From a virus, in IMG/VR virus record IMGVR_UViG_3300042987_000176, positions 1 to 20,224 of that record: a stretch of 20,224 nt of DNA. One strand, 5' to 3'. The position numbers were made by a program, and so were the translations under genes. Shown piece after piece: positions 5,880-14,879 of this stretch (the first letter of the stretch is position 1; every line of letters starts with the position of its first letter). Under the pieces are notes generated by a model, which had not been told where the DNA came from, did no database searches, and saw only the letters and a program-made list of their open reading frames with translations.

Positions 5880-7388
5880 CTAGAATTGTCCTCTTTGCTG
5901 TGTCTGCGCTAAACCACCACGGGCTAGTCCAGACTGTCCAGAGAACTCCGCAATTTCTCGTTGCGTTAGTCGTTGACGCTTGCGTTGTGCTGATGCAAGC
6001 TGATTAAATATTTCTTGTTCGCCTTCGGCAAGTCCATAACTTTCAAGCGTTGTTCCATAGATATCTGATAGCTTCTCTGCTGTAGGCAGGATATCAGCAA
6101 TCGTTGCGTAACCACGCTGTGCTTCTGCTTGAGTAATACCTTGTGCTGCGAGTTGCTCAGCAACGGGTACTCCGATATTGAAGCCTTGACGACCAGCAGC
6201 AACACCAATTTCAGAGGCAGCAATCTGACGCTCAATTTTCTGGAACTGTTGGTTAGGGTCAAGCACATAAGCAACTAAGTCATTGTTGCTAATACCGTAG
6301 TAGTTCTTAAGCATTGACGATATAGCTGGGTCAGCATTACGGACTCGCTGTACAGCAGCGACTACTCGGTTAGAAAGCTCGGACACTGAGATATCATTCG
6401 CTAGAAACTGTGAGACATATGAGTCATTATCAAACTGTGTCAGTCCATATGCACGCAGTACTTGACGATAGTCATCTTCAAGTGTAAGATACTCTGATGG
6501 GGTGAGAGCCTTTAGTCCCTTTGTAATACGGCTCTGATTAGCCTTGAAGCGCTCCTGGTATAGGGGCTCTTCTTGTAGGCGAAGCATAATAGTTGCTTCT
6601 GTCGCACCTTCGATTGCTAGCTTCTTGATAAGCGGAGCAAGGGAACCTAGGTTGTAACGGTTCAGCCTATCCACTACGATAGAGTATATATCCTGCTGAC
6701 CAGCAGTCATTACTCCGGCAGCAGCGGTATTGGCAACTGTAGTTGCCTTGATGATTCCACCTTCATAAGTCTTACCATTATAAGAGCCACTGAATGGGCT
6801 ACCATTGTAGTATAACATGCCATCAACAAACTTATATCCAGTTGTATCACCTGAGGCATCAGGAGATGATGTTACTTTTACTTTACCATTTTCATATGTC
6901 TGCCCATTATAAGAGCCACTAAATGGTTGTCCATTAAAGTAAAGTATTCCATTAACTGTTTTGTAACCTGTGGTATCAGTGCTGTCTGGCTCTGATACAA
7001 CAACCGGTGTAACTACCTTAGTTGGAGCAGGAGCTTTAGGATATCTTACTAGGCTCCAGTATCCACCACGACCACCAGCTTCGGGTCGCCACACATAGTC
7101 ATAAGTATATTCTGCATCTTCTGGCGGCACAGTAGGTTTTTCTGCTCTACCTGCTTCTTCTTGTGCTGCAGTATATTCAGCCTGACGAATAGTAGAAAGC
7201 TGTTCAGTACGAGTAAGGCCACCGACATTAACTCCTGCAGCCTCTGCTTTTTCAGCAGTAGCTAGGGCACGCTTAGCAGCACTAAGAGCTTTGCTTGCAG
7301 CAACAACTTTGCTTACGCCAGTTCCCTTTGCAGCATCATAGGCTGCCTGTGCTTCAGCTAAGGCTGCTCTTGCTTCTTCTACTGTCAT
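5880..7388 (-). CDS. Virion-associated modular protein with YNG repeats, function unknown
   Basis: The protein is 502 aa. The ATG at 7388 overlaps the previous stop (TAATG). Modules in order: an Ala-rich coiled-coil-like region (residues 1-55); a linker; an aromatic piece with YDYVWRPEAGGRGGYWSLV; two near-identical repeats (138-171 and 181-214) with SGSYNG and YFNG/YYNG cores; then a helical domain from about 228. That domain contains EPLYQERFKANQSRITKG, LTPSEYLTLEDDYRQVLRAY and FLANDISVSELSNRVVAAV, a pattern I know from large phage virion proteins. It ends in a basic Gln/Arg-rich tail. It probably belongs to the internal or ejected protein set with the neighbouring 308-, 331- and 1619-aa proteins, by position. 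Confidence 0.7.
   Translation of the reverse strand: MTVEEARAALAEAQAAYDAAKGTGVSKVVAASKALSAAKRALATAEKAEAAGVNVGGLTRTEQLSTIRQAEYTAAQEEAGRAEKPTVPPEDAEYTYDYVWRPEAGGRGGYWSLVRYPKAPAPTKVVTPVVVSEPDSTDTTGYKTVNGILYFNGQPFSGSYNGQTYENGKVKVTSSPDASGDTTGYKFVDGMLYYNGSPFSGSYNGKTYEGGIIKATTVANTAAAGVMTAGQQDIYSIVVDRLNRYNLGSLAPLIKKLAIEGATEATIMLRLQEEPLYQERFKANQSRITKGLKALTPSEYLTLEDDYRQVLRAYGLTQFDNDSYVSQFLANDISVSELSNRVVAAVQRVRNADPAISSMLKNYYGISNNDLVAYVLDPNQQFQKIERQIAASEIGVAAGRQGFNIGVPVAEQLAAQGITQAEAQRGYATIADILPTAEKLSDIYGTTLESYGLAEGEQEIFNQLASAQRKRQRLTQREIAEFSGQSGLARGGLAQTQQRGQF
6747..6977 (-). repeat. Two tandem 34-residue repeats inside the 502-aa protein
   Basis: Residues 138-171 and 181-214 both follow DTTGYK-(T/F)-V-(N/D)-G-(I/M)-LY-(F/Y)-NG, then (Q/S)PFSGSYNG, then a TYE-x-G ending, with a 43-residue period. 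The alternating aromatic/NG pattern resembles short beta-hairpin repeats such as those in surface-binding proteins. Similarity is high at protein level and lower at the third codon base. Confidence 0.85.
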
Positions 7389-8314
7389 TACATTAGCCCC
7401 ATATCTTGTAGAACTTTAAGGGTAAGTCCATCAAGGTATGCTGTACCTGATGGAGTTTTAGCGTATAAATCAAAATACTTTTCTTTAGTTCCTTGCTCGA
7501 CAAGGTACTGAGGTGGTTGAGAAAACTCATTAGTCTTTGGGTCTTTCCACTGCAGCCAAGCTGCTACCATCGGGTCGTTATAACTTAAGTCACTAACTGG
7601 TAGACCAGTAACCTTAGATATGGTACCAAGAATATACCCCGTCTGTGCTGCTAAAGACTGACCAGAAGCAAATCCCTTGGCAAACCCAGGGTATGTTTGT
7701 GTTGCCATGTTCTTAATGTCGGCTTGAATATCTTCGGCAGTAGTTTCTCCAAGGAATAGTTTTTCTTTCTTGTCATTCCAATAAGAGTCATTATACATTT
7801 CTAATACACCGTACTGTTCAGCAAATTGCTTCAGGGCATCGATGTCACCAAGAGTAGCTCCGCCAATCTTCCCAAAGTCTTTTCCTTTGATTATGATAGT
7901 ATCAAGAGTATTGTTATCAAGACCTAAGTCGTAAGCACTTTCTACTTGCTTTTCAATTTTAGGAGTCCATTGAATACCAGCGGCAACAAGGCGCTTTTTC
8001 TGCTCTAACTTATATTTGTTTAAGTCTTGTTCCCATACACCAAATTGTTCTTTCTTGGTGATGGCACGGTCCCGGGCAGTCTTGTTAAAGTTTTGATAGA
8101 ACTTACTCTTCTTGACATAAGCAATAAACTGTGCTTTGTTTTCAGCAACATAAGCGTCATAGGCCAGTCTTAAATTATCATCCCAGAATGGACCATCTTT
8201 AAGAGCAAGAATAATGCCTATGAGTTCGCCAAGGGCGGCGTCATTGTCTAAAGCATTTGTGTCTACATTTGCCGAAGCAGCAGCAATACCTTCAAGCGTG
8301 GTTGTATCTACCAT
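7388..8314 (-). CDS. Putative internal virion protein, 308 aa, function unknown
   Basis: The ATG at 8314 is preceded by GGAGG that lies in the end of the upstream gene. The protein is predominantly helical and strongly charged, with no signal peptide or long hydrophobic segment. It contains SKFYQNFNKTARDRAITKKE, QDLNKYKLEQKKRLVAAGIQ and YNDSYWNDKKEKLFLGETTA. These align in order with EPLYQERF..., DDYRQVLRAYGL and FDNDSYVSQFLANDISVSEL of the 502-aa protein, suggesting a shared module. The C-terminal part (FASGQSLAAQTGYILGTISK and on) is unrecognised. The neighbours suggest a component packaged in the head. Confidence 0.7.
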   Translation of the reverse strand: MVDTTTLEGIAAASANVDTNALDNDAALGELIGIILALKDGPFWDDNLRLAYDAYVAENKAQFIAYVKKSKFYQNFNKTARDRAITKKEQFGVWEQDLNKYKLEQKKRLVAAGIQWTPKIEKQVESAYDLGLDNNTLDTIIIKGKDFGKIGGATLGDIDALKQFAEQYGVLEMYNDSYWNDKKEKLFLGETTAEDIQADIKNMATQTYPGFAKGFASGQSLAAQTGYILGTISKVTGLPVSDLSYNDPMVAAWLQWKDPKTNEFSQPPQYLVEQGTKEKYFDLYAKTPSGTAYLDGLTLKVLQDMGLM

Positions 8315-8316
8315 TA

Positions 8317-9312
8317 CTATGCGCCTCCTGCAAGTATCTTCTTAAAATCAGTATCGAAGTTTATGGCTGTAGCCAATTCAAATTGCTGAGGACGAGTCTC
8401 TCTTAACTTCTGCTCCAAAGCTTTTTCTTCTTCCTGTTGACGGAATGCTGCAGTAGTCGTAGTAACATTCTCCATCTTACCAGTCTTAGGATTGCGAACC
8501 TTCTTAGTTGTGGTAAGAGTTCCTTTTGCTAGCTTCTTTTCCCAGGGAGCAATAATCTCATTGAGTTCTTCCTCGGTTAACTTAAACATACCTTTGTTAG
8601 CAACCGACTGAGCTATGTCAATAAGTGTCCCTCTATCAATCTGACCTATTCTACGGTCAGGTAGATTTTCCTCATCTTCTCCTGTACCAGCAATGGCACG
8701 ACCTTTGAGTTTAGTAATTAGTTCAGAGTAGTCCTTGACTGGAAATATTTCTTCAAAGTAATTAATTAATACGCTCTTAAGTGCGCCTTTGTCATAAACG
8801 TCATAATTTAATCTTTTTAGAATTTTGGCGACTTCGGTATACTGTGCGTCAGTTAGTGTGGCAAGAAACTCAATTGCATTTGGTGTTGGCCTAGGGTTTG
8901 AGTTTGTGTACCCTGGAATACCTAGAGCTGCAATGCGACTCTGCATTTTATTATTATACGTGTTTGGGTCAGCAGCATTAGCCGGTATCTTACCTACACC
9001 AGTTGTTGGTGCTGGAGTTGGCTTGAGAACAGTGGGACTTTTTGTGATAGCTGGTGTAGGAACAACACCACTTGGCCCTACTCTACCAGTATTTGGCGTA
9101 GGCAGTGGGGCTGGCATATCCATTCCACTAGCAGCAGTGCCAGCTAGCGTACCGCCAGACTTCTTCGCCTTCTCTTGTGCATCAAAACTACGTTGTGCCT
9201 GGTCTCCAGCCAACATTTTTAAGGCATCTGGGCTGGCATACTTTAGCTTCTTGTCTTTTTTAAGCAGAGCTAAATGATAATCATACCACTGTTTATACGT
9301 TCTATCTGCCAC
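8317..9312 (-). CDS. Putative internal virion protein with Pro/Thr-rich linker, 331 aa
   Basis: The GTG start at 9312 has GGAGG 7 bases ahead (the GGAGG overlaps the end of the previous gene). The N-terminal helix is basic (YKQWYDYHLALLKKDKKLKY). Residues about 68-115 are a low-complexity Pro/Thr/Gly linker. A helical domain follows (FLATLTDAQYTEVAKILKRL, LKSVLINYFEEIFPVKDYSE), then a Glu/Lys-rich segment with TTTKKVRNPKTGKMENVTTT, and a final helix EEEKALEQKLRETRPQQFEL. The order of linker, helices and charged coil looks like a structural rather than an enzymatic protein. No family is recognised. Confidence 0.7.
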   Translation of the reverse strand: MADRTYKQWYDYHLALLKKDKKLKYASPDALKMLAGDQAQRSFDAQEKAKKSGGTLAGTAASGMDMPAPLPTPNTGRVGPSGVVPTPAITKSPTVLKPTPAPTTGVGKIPANAADPNTYNNKMQSRIAALGIPGYTNSNPRPTPNAIEFLATLTDAQYTEVAKILKRLNYDVYDKGALKSVLINYFEEIFPVKDYSELITKLKGRAIAGTGEDEENLPDRRIGQIDRGTLIDIAQSVANKGMFKLTEEELNEIIAPWEKKLAKGTLTTTKKVRNPKTGKMENVTTTTAAFRQQEEEKALEQKLRETRPQQFELATAINFDTDFKKILAGGA

Positions 9313-9314
9313 TT

Positions 9315-12300
9315 CTAGCCTCCGTAAACATGGTCGAATTTGTCATTTGCAAAATATCTTTCATAGAATTTAGCGAACATTGGGTCTTGGCGTTTTAAGC
9401 CATCTACATACTCAGCAACATCATTGCGGATATAAACAGCTTTCATAGAATCAATTGTTGTACCCATCTGTTGTAGGCTACCGTATACATCGTATCTGAA
9501 GTTTAGATACTGTGCTACTGCATACCAGCGTGGGTTCTTAGATAAATCTTTCCACAACTTATCATCATTGATAGCATAGGATAGAGCATCAACAAGTTTA
9601 GCTTGACGGCTGCCAGCTCCGCCACCAGAGTATGCATCATACTCTTCGAACCATAGTGGGTTCTTGGCCTTCATCTGCTCAAGGAAGTCCTTCTTGTAGT
9701 AATCTACAATAGTCTTTCCATAGCCGCGGTTAGGATTGTATGGCTGGTCTCCACCGATACCATTACGTACTTCATCTTCAATGGCTGTGATAAACTTATT
9801 CCAGTCGTTCCATCCTTTAGAGACTACAGAGCTTCTAGCAGAATCAAATGCTGCTGCTGTGTCGCGGAACTTCTTGCTTGTATTAGGTATAGCATTACGC
9901 TCTAACCAAGCTTGAGCCTTAGATGAAAACGCATAGTCATCGTCATTGAAGATTGCTCCCAAAGCAGTAAGGTTATCCTCACCTAGAATAGCGACCAAGT
10001 CGCTAACCATTTCTGGGTTCTTTTTAACTAGTGCTACTGCAGTGTCATCAGAGCGTAGTCCGCTTGTTGCCTCAGATAAGCTGTCAGCAAGTAAGAACAA
10101 ATCTGGGTTCTCATCTACAAAGCGTTGTTCGCCATTGAGTGGGTCTTCTTTACGCATACGAGCTAACTCATCAGCGTATGGCTGAAGTGCTGTCACATAG
10201 CGTGGCTGTGCCGGAGAGGTAAAGGCAGCCAACACACGTACTGTTGATAGAAGAAGCGCATTCTTCTGGGCTTCATCTGACATAGCCTCTAGTTCTAAAG
10301 CTGTAGGTTGACGATGGTATTGCTGTACAAAGTCAACTCGTTCCTGCTTAAGGAACATATTTGTGTCCCTATTGAACTGTGCTTCATCTCTTGTAATTGT
10401 TCCAACAACAAGCTGACCTATACGACGGATAGTATTAGGAAGTAGAGCGTTAGCTGAGTTGGCTTGAACGCCAAATGGCAGTACCCACTCTGTAACTTTC
10501 TTGGTTACTTTATCTTCTCCGCCTACTCGATTGACGTATTCGTTCCATCCTGCTGCGGCAACTGGGCCAGCACCAAGGATAGATGAACCTGTTGGGTTGA
10601 ATACGTTGAACCAATCAGATGGTACACGGGCTGTAAGGCCTAGGATAGGTAATTCTACCTCGATAGATTCCTGTCCAAATGGGTCTTCTGTAGCACTAAA
10701 TACTCTATCTGGAATCTGCTTAATAGCCACTGCTTTAGGTAAAAAGTCAGGGTGCTCTAGGGTAATACGACCATATGCACGGAACTGCTCTACTACCGCA
10801 GGGAAGAAGGCGATGATATAGTTAATCATTCCGCTATAGTTCATATCCCTGTGGAAAGCATTAAGCTTATTGCGGTATTCACTGATAGCATACTGGCGAG
10901 CTAAGCGCTCAAACTGTTGTCTATCCTTAAGAGTAAGCTTACGATTCTGTGCATTTGCTAGAAATACCAGGTTCTGTAGCTTCTGCTCATACTTGAAAGC
11001 AAAGTAAGGAGCAAACATAAGTTTGCTTGTAGGTGCTGTTGATAGCCATTCTACACCCTGGCGCAACATTTCTTTGCCCTTCATATAGGCGTTGCTTGTG
11101 CCGAGCATATCTCTAGCTAGGTCAGTGATGATGACTGGGCGTGCGTCTACATCTGGGTATAGTTTGCGTAGCGCATCTACAGTTACCGCATCATCTAAAA
11201 TAAGTTTATGTAAGGCAGAACTTGGGGCGAACTGCTTAAGCAAATCACCAACACGGGTCCATACCACTTTTCCATCGCTAGGGCGAAGACCCATACGGGA
11301 CATATACTGCTGTCCCTCTGGGGTATTGCGTAGCCATTGGTTGACCTTAGAGAAGTTAGCACCGCTCATCATCATGCGTGCTACTTCATCGTTAGCAATT
11401 TCATCTTTAAGTAGATTCTGCCATGATACTAAGTGTAGTTGTTCGTCACGACGTGGCTCAATCGCTTGGCTTCCAGTACGATTACGGCGTAGGTTACTAG
11501 CCTCAATCTCGCGGATACTGGATAGTGCACGGCGGAGGTCCTCACGCTGGCGTAATTGCTGCATGCTCATCTCGCCAAAGCGTCCACCAGAAGCTGATGG
11601 GAAGTCATAGCCTGCCACTGTAATCTTATCTTTAGAGATTCGCTTGACCGCTGGGGCATTGTTGACGATAGCAATCTCTTGCTTGCGTAGAGCATCAGCA
11701 GTAGCCATCATATCATTAAGATACTTGACAGCTCGTTGCTGTTCTGCAGTCATCAACTGTGGGCTCATCGGCACAATACCAGTCTTGGACGCAGAGTATT
11801 GGAACCCTGATTCGTCTAGCTTCTCACGCAATACACGAATAGTCTCATCGCGTAGGAAGATATCGTTTCTGATATTCTCAAGATTCTTCTTTGGGTCTAC
11901 TGGGCCAAGGGCTGTCTTGAACTTAGACTTAGTATTAGAAGTATTTGTTATAGCACGAAGTGCATCTTCTGATAGAATCTTAAGTACAGGGAACAACGCA
12001 CCATCACCAAGCATACGGACTGAAGAGTCGCGGATAATGTTGGTTGGATATCCTGCACGAAGTAGGGTGAATCCACGCCATAATGAGTTGAACTCATCTA
12101 GCAAGAACTTACCCGTAAGAGCTACGTTGGTTGGAAGGCTAGCTTCTTCACCCAATTTCTCTTTATAGCGCTTGAATGCTTTATCCCATAGCTTAGCATC
12201 AGGCAGATAAGCACCGTTAGCTAGTTGGCTGATGAGTTGTGGGTCATCAATGGTATCGCCATTCTTGGCAATCATGTAGCTACGGCCTTCGGCAGCAGCC

Positions 12301-14174
12301 TTCTTTGCCTCAACTAGTACTTCTCTGTGGGCATCATCCCAAGCCTGAAGCACGGTGTCAGTTAGTTCCTGAGGTACGTTATACTTTGCTGACAAAGACT
12401 TGCCTAGGTTGACAGCATACTCTTGAACTATATTAAACTTATCTATTTCATTAGTTGATGTAATGAATCTATTGTACAAATTCAAGCCATCTTTAGGGTC
12501 CATGCCTGCGTTAGCAACAGCATTTCGGACGCTAGCACGCATTCTATCAGATGCTACAAGGGCATCATTGAAGTTGATTGTATCGCGTGGGGCGTCATCT
12601 GTTGCCCTATCAAACCAACGAATAGCTACAGAGAATGGGCTTCTCTGGTAGAATCCTTGAATAACTCCACCGAAGCGTGTCTCACGCACCAAATCGTCAG
12701 CCTTACGAGAGGTTGACTTGATGCCAGCCTTACTTAGTTCAAACTTACGGGCTGCTCGTTCCTTGGTTAGGTCATTGCGTACACGTTCTGCCCAAGCAAA
12801 GCGGGATACAGTTCTATCTGTTAGTGAGCCCTGTAGGGTATTATCTGCAACAGACCAAAAATCACTTTCTTTCTTTACAGATTCTACTTCCTTCTTTAGG
12901 AAGTCTAGGGTATTTTTGAAATTGTTAGATACTGTTAGTACCTGTCCCTTGTATCGTACATATGTCTGGCCACCTGACTCAGCAATAGCTATTGAATCGC
13001 TCAAGCGGTTATACTCACCAAGTTTAGCAGCAGACTTAGCGCCGAGTTCATCGATTGCGTCTTTATCCCCACGACCTACGCGTAGCACTAAGCCAATAGT
13101 CTCGTCATCAGCGCCAGCTACAAGGTGTGCTGCAATCTGTCCCATCTCATTACGGAACTCTGGGCGCTGTGCTACAACAGCAGCCTGGTTTTCTCTGTAA
13201 AACTTAAAGACTGGTGTATATGCTGTCTCTTCTCCAGCAACAGTACGCTTGATTAAGTCAACATCATCGTATAATCGCTGAGCTGCTTGCTCTGCTTCTT
13301 TCTTGCTGAGTACTTTTGCAAACAAACCAGTACGTTCAGGGGTTACAGCTGCGCCAATAAGGGCTGGACGGGCTACTGCGCCTACACCTTTGAACAAACC
13401 TACGTCAGGACCAGCTGAAACTTCTAGTCCAAAGTTAAGAATACCTGATGTGATGGCACCAATACCCTTAGTTGTGTCACCAAGAGTCTTGAAACCTGTG
13501 ACATCCGCTGCAAAACGGGTGACATCTCTACCAAAATTGTATGATTCTTGCCCGACATCTTGCTCAGAGAACTTAGATGAGCGGTAAAGTTCGTTAGCAT
13601 TGCGCTTGACGAAGTCGGTTTGTGTTATCTCGCGCTGTAATTTACCAGCAGTAGCTGCACCAAGGCTAGCACCAGCGGCTGCACCGAGTGGACCGCCTAC
13701 TGCAAAACCACCAACACCACCAAGAATAGCACCTGTTACAGTGAATAGACCGGAAAGTAAGCCAAGGGCTGCATTCTTACCACCCAAATCACGGGCAAAT
13801 GCGTAGTTGCTACGGACATTGCCTGCACCTGCCATCAGAAGCTTGCTTAAATCGCCTTCTGTAGCCTTATCAAGCTGTGCAAATGCTAAGGGAATGGTTC
13901 CAAGTGCAGCGCCAGCCAAGGCTCCTGGAGGGCCTGCAAAGCTTCCTATAGCTGCACCAGTTAATGGGCCAACTCTCATGGCTTCACCTAGAATGTCTAC
14001 ACCTTTTAGGCGTGCTGATTCAATGGCATCGTTCCATGCCCCAGGATTTTTGGGGATGTTCTGTGCAGCATCTTTAGCCAGCATGAATGGAATGCGGTTG
14101 TTGATTGCACCTGGCATATTTTGAGGATATGCCGCCTTTTGAGCGTTACCTAGTCTATCCCATTGGGTTGACAT
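9315..14174 (-). CDS. Giant internal virion / DNA-ejection protein candidate, 1619 aa
   Basis: This single uninterrupted gene covers about a quarter of the window. The ATG at 14174 forms TAATG with the stop before it. Two Gly/Ala-rich hydrophobic stretches near the N terminus (residues about 69-98, GPLTGAAIGSFAGPPGALAG, and 134-177, GAILGGVGGFAVGGPLGAAA) look like glycine-zipper membrane segments. The middle is long and helical with many charged repeats. Around residue 1115 lies MINYIIAFFPAVVEQFRAYG, resembling a segment of phage large polyvalent proteins (LPD38-like, weak). I see no lysozyme, polymerase or protease motif. Size, glycine zippers and place among head genes suggest a protein stored in the head and ejected to form a channel, as T7 gp14-16 do. 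It is not a tape measure: regular coiled-coil repeats are absent and it lies upstream of the capsid gene. Confidence 0.7.
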   Translation of the reverse strand: MSTQWDRLGNAQKAAYPQNMPGAINNRIPFMLAKDAAQNIPKNPGAWNDAIESARLKGVDILGEAMRVGPLTGAAIGSFAGPPGALAGAALGTIPLAFAQLDKATEGDLSKLLMAGAGNVRSNYAFARDLGGKNAALGLLSGLFTVTGAILGGVGGFAVGGPLGAAAGASLGAATAGKLQREITQTDFVKRNANELYRSSKFSEQDVGQESYNFGRDVTRFAADVTGFKTLGDTTKGIGAITSGILNFGLEVSAGPDVGLFKGVGAVARPALIGAAVTPERTGLFAKVLSKKEAEQAAQRLYDDVDLIKRTVAGEETAYTPVFKFYRENQAAVVAQRPEFRNEMGQIAAHLVAGADDETIGLVLRVGRGDKDAIDELGAKSAAKLGEYNRLSDSIAIAESGGQTYVRYKGQVLTVSNNFKNTLDFLKKEVESVKKESDFWSVADNTLQGSLTDRTVSRFAWAERVRNDLTKERAARKFELSKAGIKSTSRKADDLVRETRFGGVIQGFYQRSPFSVAIRWFDRATDDAPRDTINFNDALVASDRMRASVRNAVANAGMDPKDGLNLYNRFITSTNEIDKFNIVQEYAVNLGKSLSAKYNVPQELTDTVLQAWDDAHREVLVEAKKAAAEGRSYMIAKNGDTIDDPQLISQLANGAYLPDAKLWDKAFKRYKEKLGEEASLPTNVALTGKFLLDEFNSLWRGFTLLRAGYPTNIIRDSSVRMLGDGALFPVLKILSEDALRAITNTSNTKSKFKTALGPVDPKKNLENIRNDIFLRDETIRVLREKLDESGFQYSASKTGIVPMSPQLMTAEQQRAVKYLNDMMATADALRKQEIAIVNNAPAVKRISKDKITVAGYDFPSASGGRFGEMSMQQLRQREDLRRALSSIREIEASNLRRNRTGSQAIEPRRDEQLHLVSWQNLLKDEIANDEVARMMMSGANFSKVNQWLRNTPEGQQYMSRMGLRPSDGKVVWTRVGDLLKQFAPSSALHKLILDDAVTVDALRKLYPDVDARPVIITDLARDMLGTSNAYMKGKEMLRQGVEWLSTAPTSKLMFAPYFAFKYEQKLQNLVFLANAQNRKLTLKDRQQFERLARQYAISEYRNKLNAFHRDMNYSGMINYIIAFFPAVVEQFRAYGRITLEHPDFLPKAVAIKQIPDRVFSATEDPFGQESIEVELPILGLTARVPSDWFNVFNPTGSSILGAGPVAAAGWNEYVNRVGGEDKVTKKVTEWVLPFGVQANSANALLPNTIRRIGQLVVGTITRDEAQFNRDTNMFLKQERVDFVQQYHRQPTALELEAMSDEAQKNALLLSTVRVLAAFTSPAQPRYVTALQPYADELARMRKEDPLNGEQRFVDENPDLFLLADSLSEATSGLRSDDTAVALVKKNPEMVSDLVAILGEDNLTALGAIFNDDDYAFSSKAQAWLERNAIPNTSKKFRDTAAAFDSARSSVVSKGWNDWNKFITAIEDEVRNGIGGDQPYNPNRGYGKTIVDYYKKDFLEQMKAKNPLWFEEYDAYSGGGAGSRQAKLVDALSYAINDDKLWKDLSKNPRWYAVAQYLNFRYDVYGSLQQMGTTIDSMKAVYIRNDVAEYVDGLKRQDPMFAKFYERYFANDKFDHVYGG

Positions 14175-14650
14175 TATATGATTGTCCCCAAGAATCTGAC
14201 ATAGTCTTTAGTCGCTTGAGGAGTATCTGGTTGACTTGCCCAAAATTGCATGACTGGGTAGTACATACGTACTGTATCCAAATCAGGGTCTCCTGTTGGT
14301 CCTTGAGGTAATCCTAATTCAGCAAAATCTAATCCGCCTGGAAGGCGTGAGCCAGAACGAATATCTTCTTCAGGAAGTCTTGTTGCTTCTGTTATTGGAG
14401 TTACTGGAGCACCAGCCATGCTAGTAGAAAATGTCCTACTTCTAGGAGCAGGGTTTGCTGCACCTGCTGTACCAGCTACACCTGGAGCTGCCTGAGCTAA
14501 CTGATTTGTCTGTCCAGTTGTACCATAGCCCATACCACGGTATTTAAGTTCTACATTCTTTGGGTTCTGTCCATTGCCACCCGTAGCAGAAACATTTGCT
14601 GGATTATTCTGTGGCGCTGTGGGGCGAAACCCACCTCTATTTTCCGCCAT
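14174..14650 (-). CDS. Gly/Pro/Ala-rich disordered protein, 158 aa
   Basis: I chose the ATG at 14650 (MAENRGGFRPTAPQNN), which has a near-perfect AGGAGG 7 bases ahead. An upstream in-frame ATG at 14671 has no such site. The start lies inside the end of the 80-aa gene in another frame, so the codons for its PEED residues double as the ribosome binding site. Residues 1-95 are low-complexity Asn/Gly/Ala/Pro/Thr and probably disordered. The C terminus (PDLDTVRMYYPVMQFWASQP and on) has an aromatic helix. It may be a flexible linker or head protein between the portal and internal protein genes. No family is recognised. Confidence 0.7.
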   Translation of the reverse strand: MAENRGGFRPTAPQNNPANVSATGGNGQNPKNVELKYRGMGYGTTGQTNQLAQAAPGVAGTAGAANPAPRSRTFSTSMAGAPVTPITEATRLPEEDIRSGSRLPGGLDFAELGLPQGPTGDPDLDTVRMYYPVMQFWASQPDTPQATKDYVRFLGTII

Positions 14651-14879
14651 TGATATCCTCCTCTGGAACATACGAATATTCTTCTGCTGATAGTAACATA
14701 CCCTTGGCTAACCAAGGATTCATGTTTTCACTGACATCTGTCATGAGATAGCGTGTACCTTCGTAATCGCTCCACTCACTTACTAATACCCATCCAGTAC
14801 ATATTTGACTATCTGAGTCTTCTAATTCTTCTGCAAGTATCCTCATTGCTTTTTCAATAGCCTCTGAGAACTTGCTCAT
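14637..14879 (-). CDS. Small acidic protein, 80 aa, actinophage-like
   Basis: The ATG at 14879 overlaps the stop of the HslV-like gene (ATGA). The sequence starts MSKFSEAIEKAMRILAEEL, then ICTGWVLVSEWSDYEGTRYL with a beta pattern, then WLAKGMLLSAEEY and an acidic tail. GWVLVxEWxDxxGxRxL followed by a W-x-x-x-G-x-L element is one I have seen in small proteins of phages of actinobacteria, of unknown function. The direct coupling to the hydrolase gene raises the idea of a partner or regulator, but nothing in the sequence proves this. Confidence 0.7.
   Translation of the reverse strand: MSKFSEAIEKAMRILAEELEDSDSQICTGWVLVSEWSDYEGTRYLMTDVSENMNPWLAKGMLLSAEEYSYVPEEDINGGK

Noticed and set aside
8825-9277. 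A 150-codon plus-strand frame with hydrophobic, membrane-like stretches
   Set aside because: It mirrors the Pro/Thr/Gly linker of the 331-aa protein; the apparent hydrophobicity arises from reading that linker's codons on the other strand.
11092-11610. A 172-codon plus-strand frame inside the giant gene
   Set aside because: Same reasons: antisense shadow with Ser/Arg/Leu bias and no supporting signals.
11644-12168. A 174-codon plus-strand frame inside the giant gene
   Set aside because: It is antisense to a well-supported 1619-aa frame, is rich in Ser/Arg as antisense shadows are, and lacks a ribosome binding site and neighbours.
9315-14174. The giant protein as a tape measure or virion RNA polymerase
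   Set aside because: It lies upstream of the capsid gene rather than among tail genes, shows no regular long coiled-coil repeat, and no polymerase motifs were recognised.
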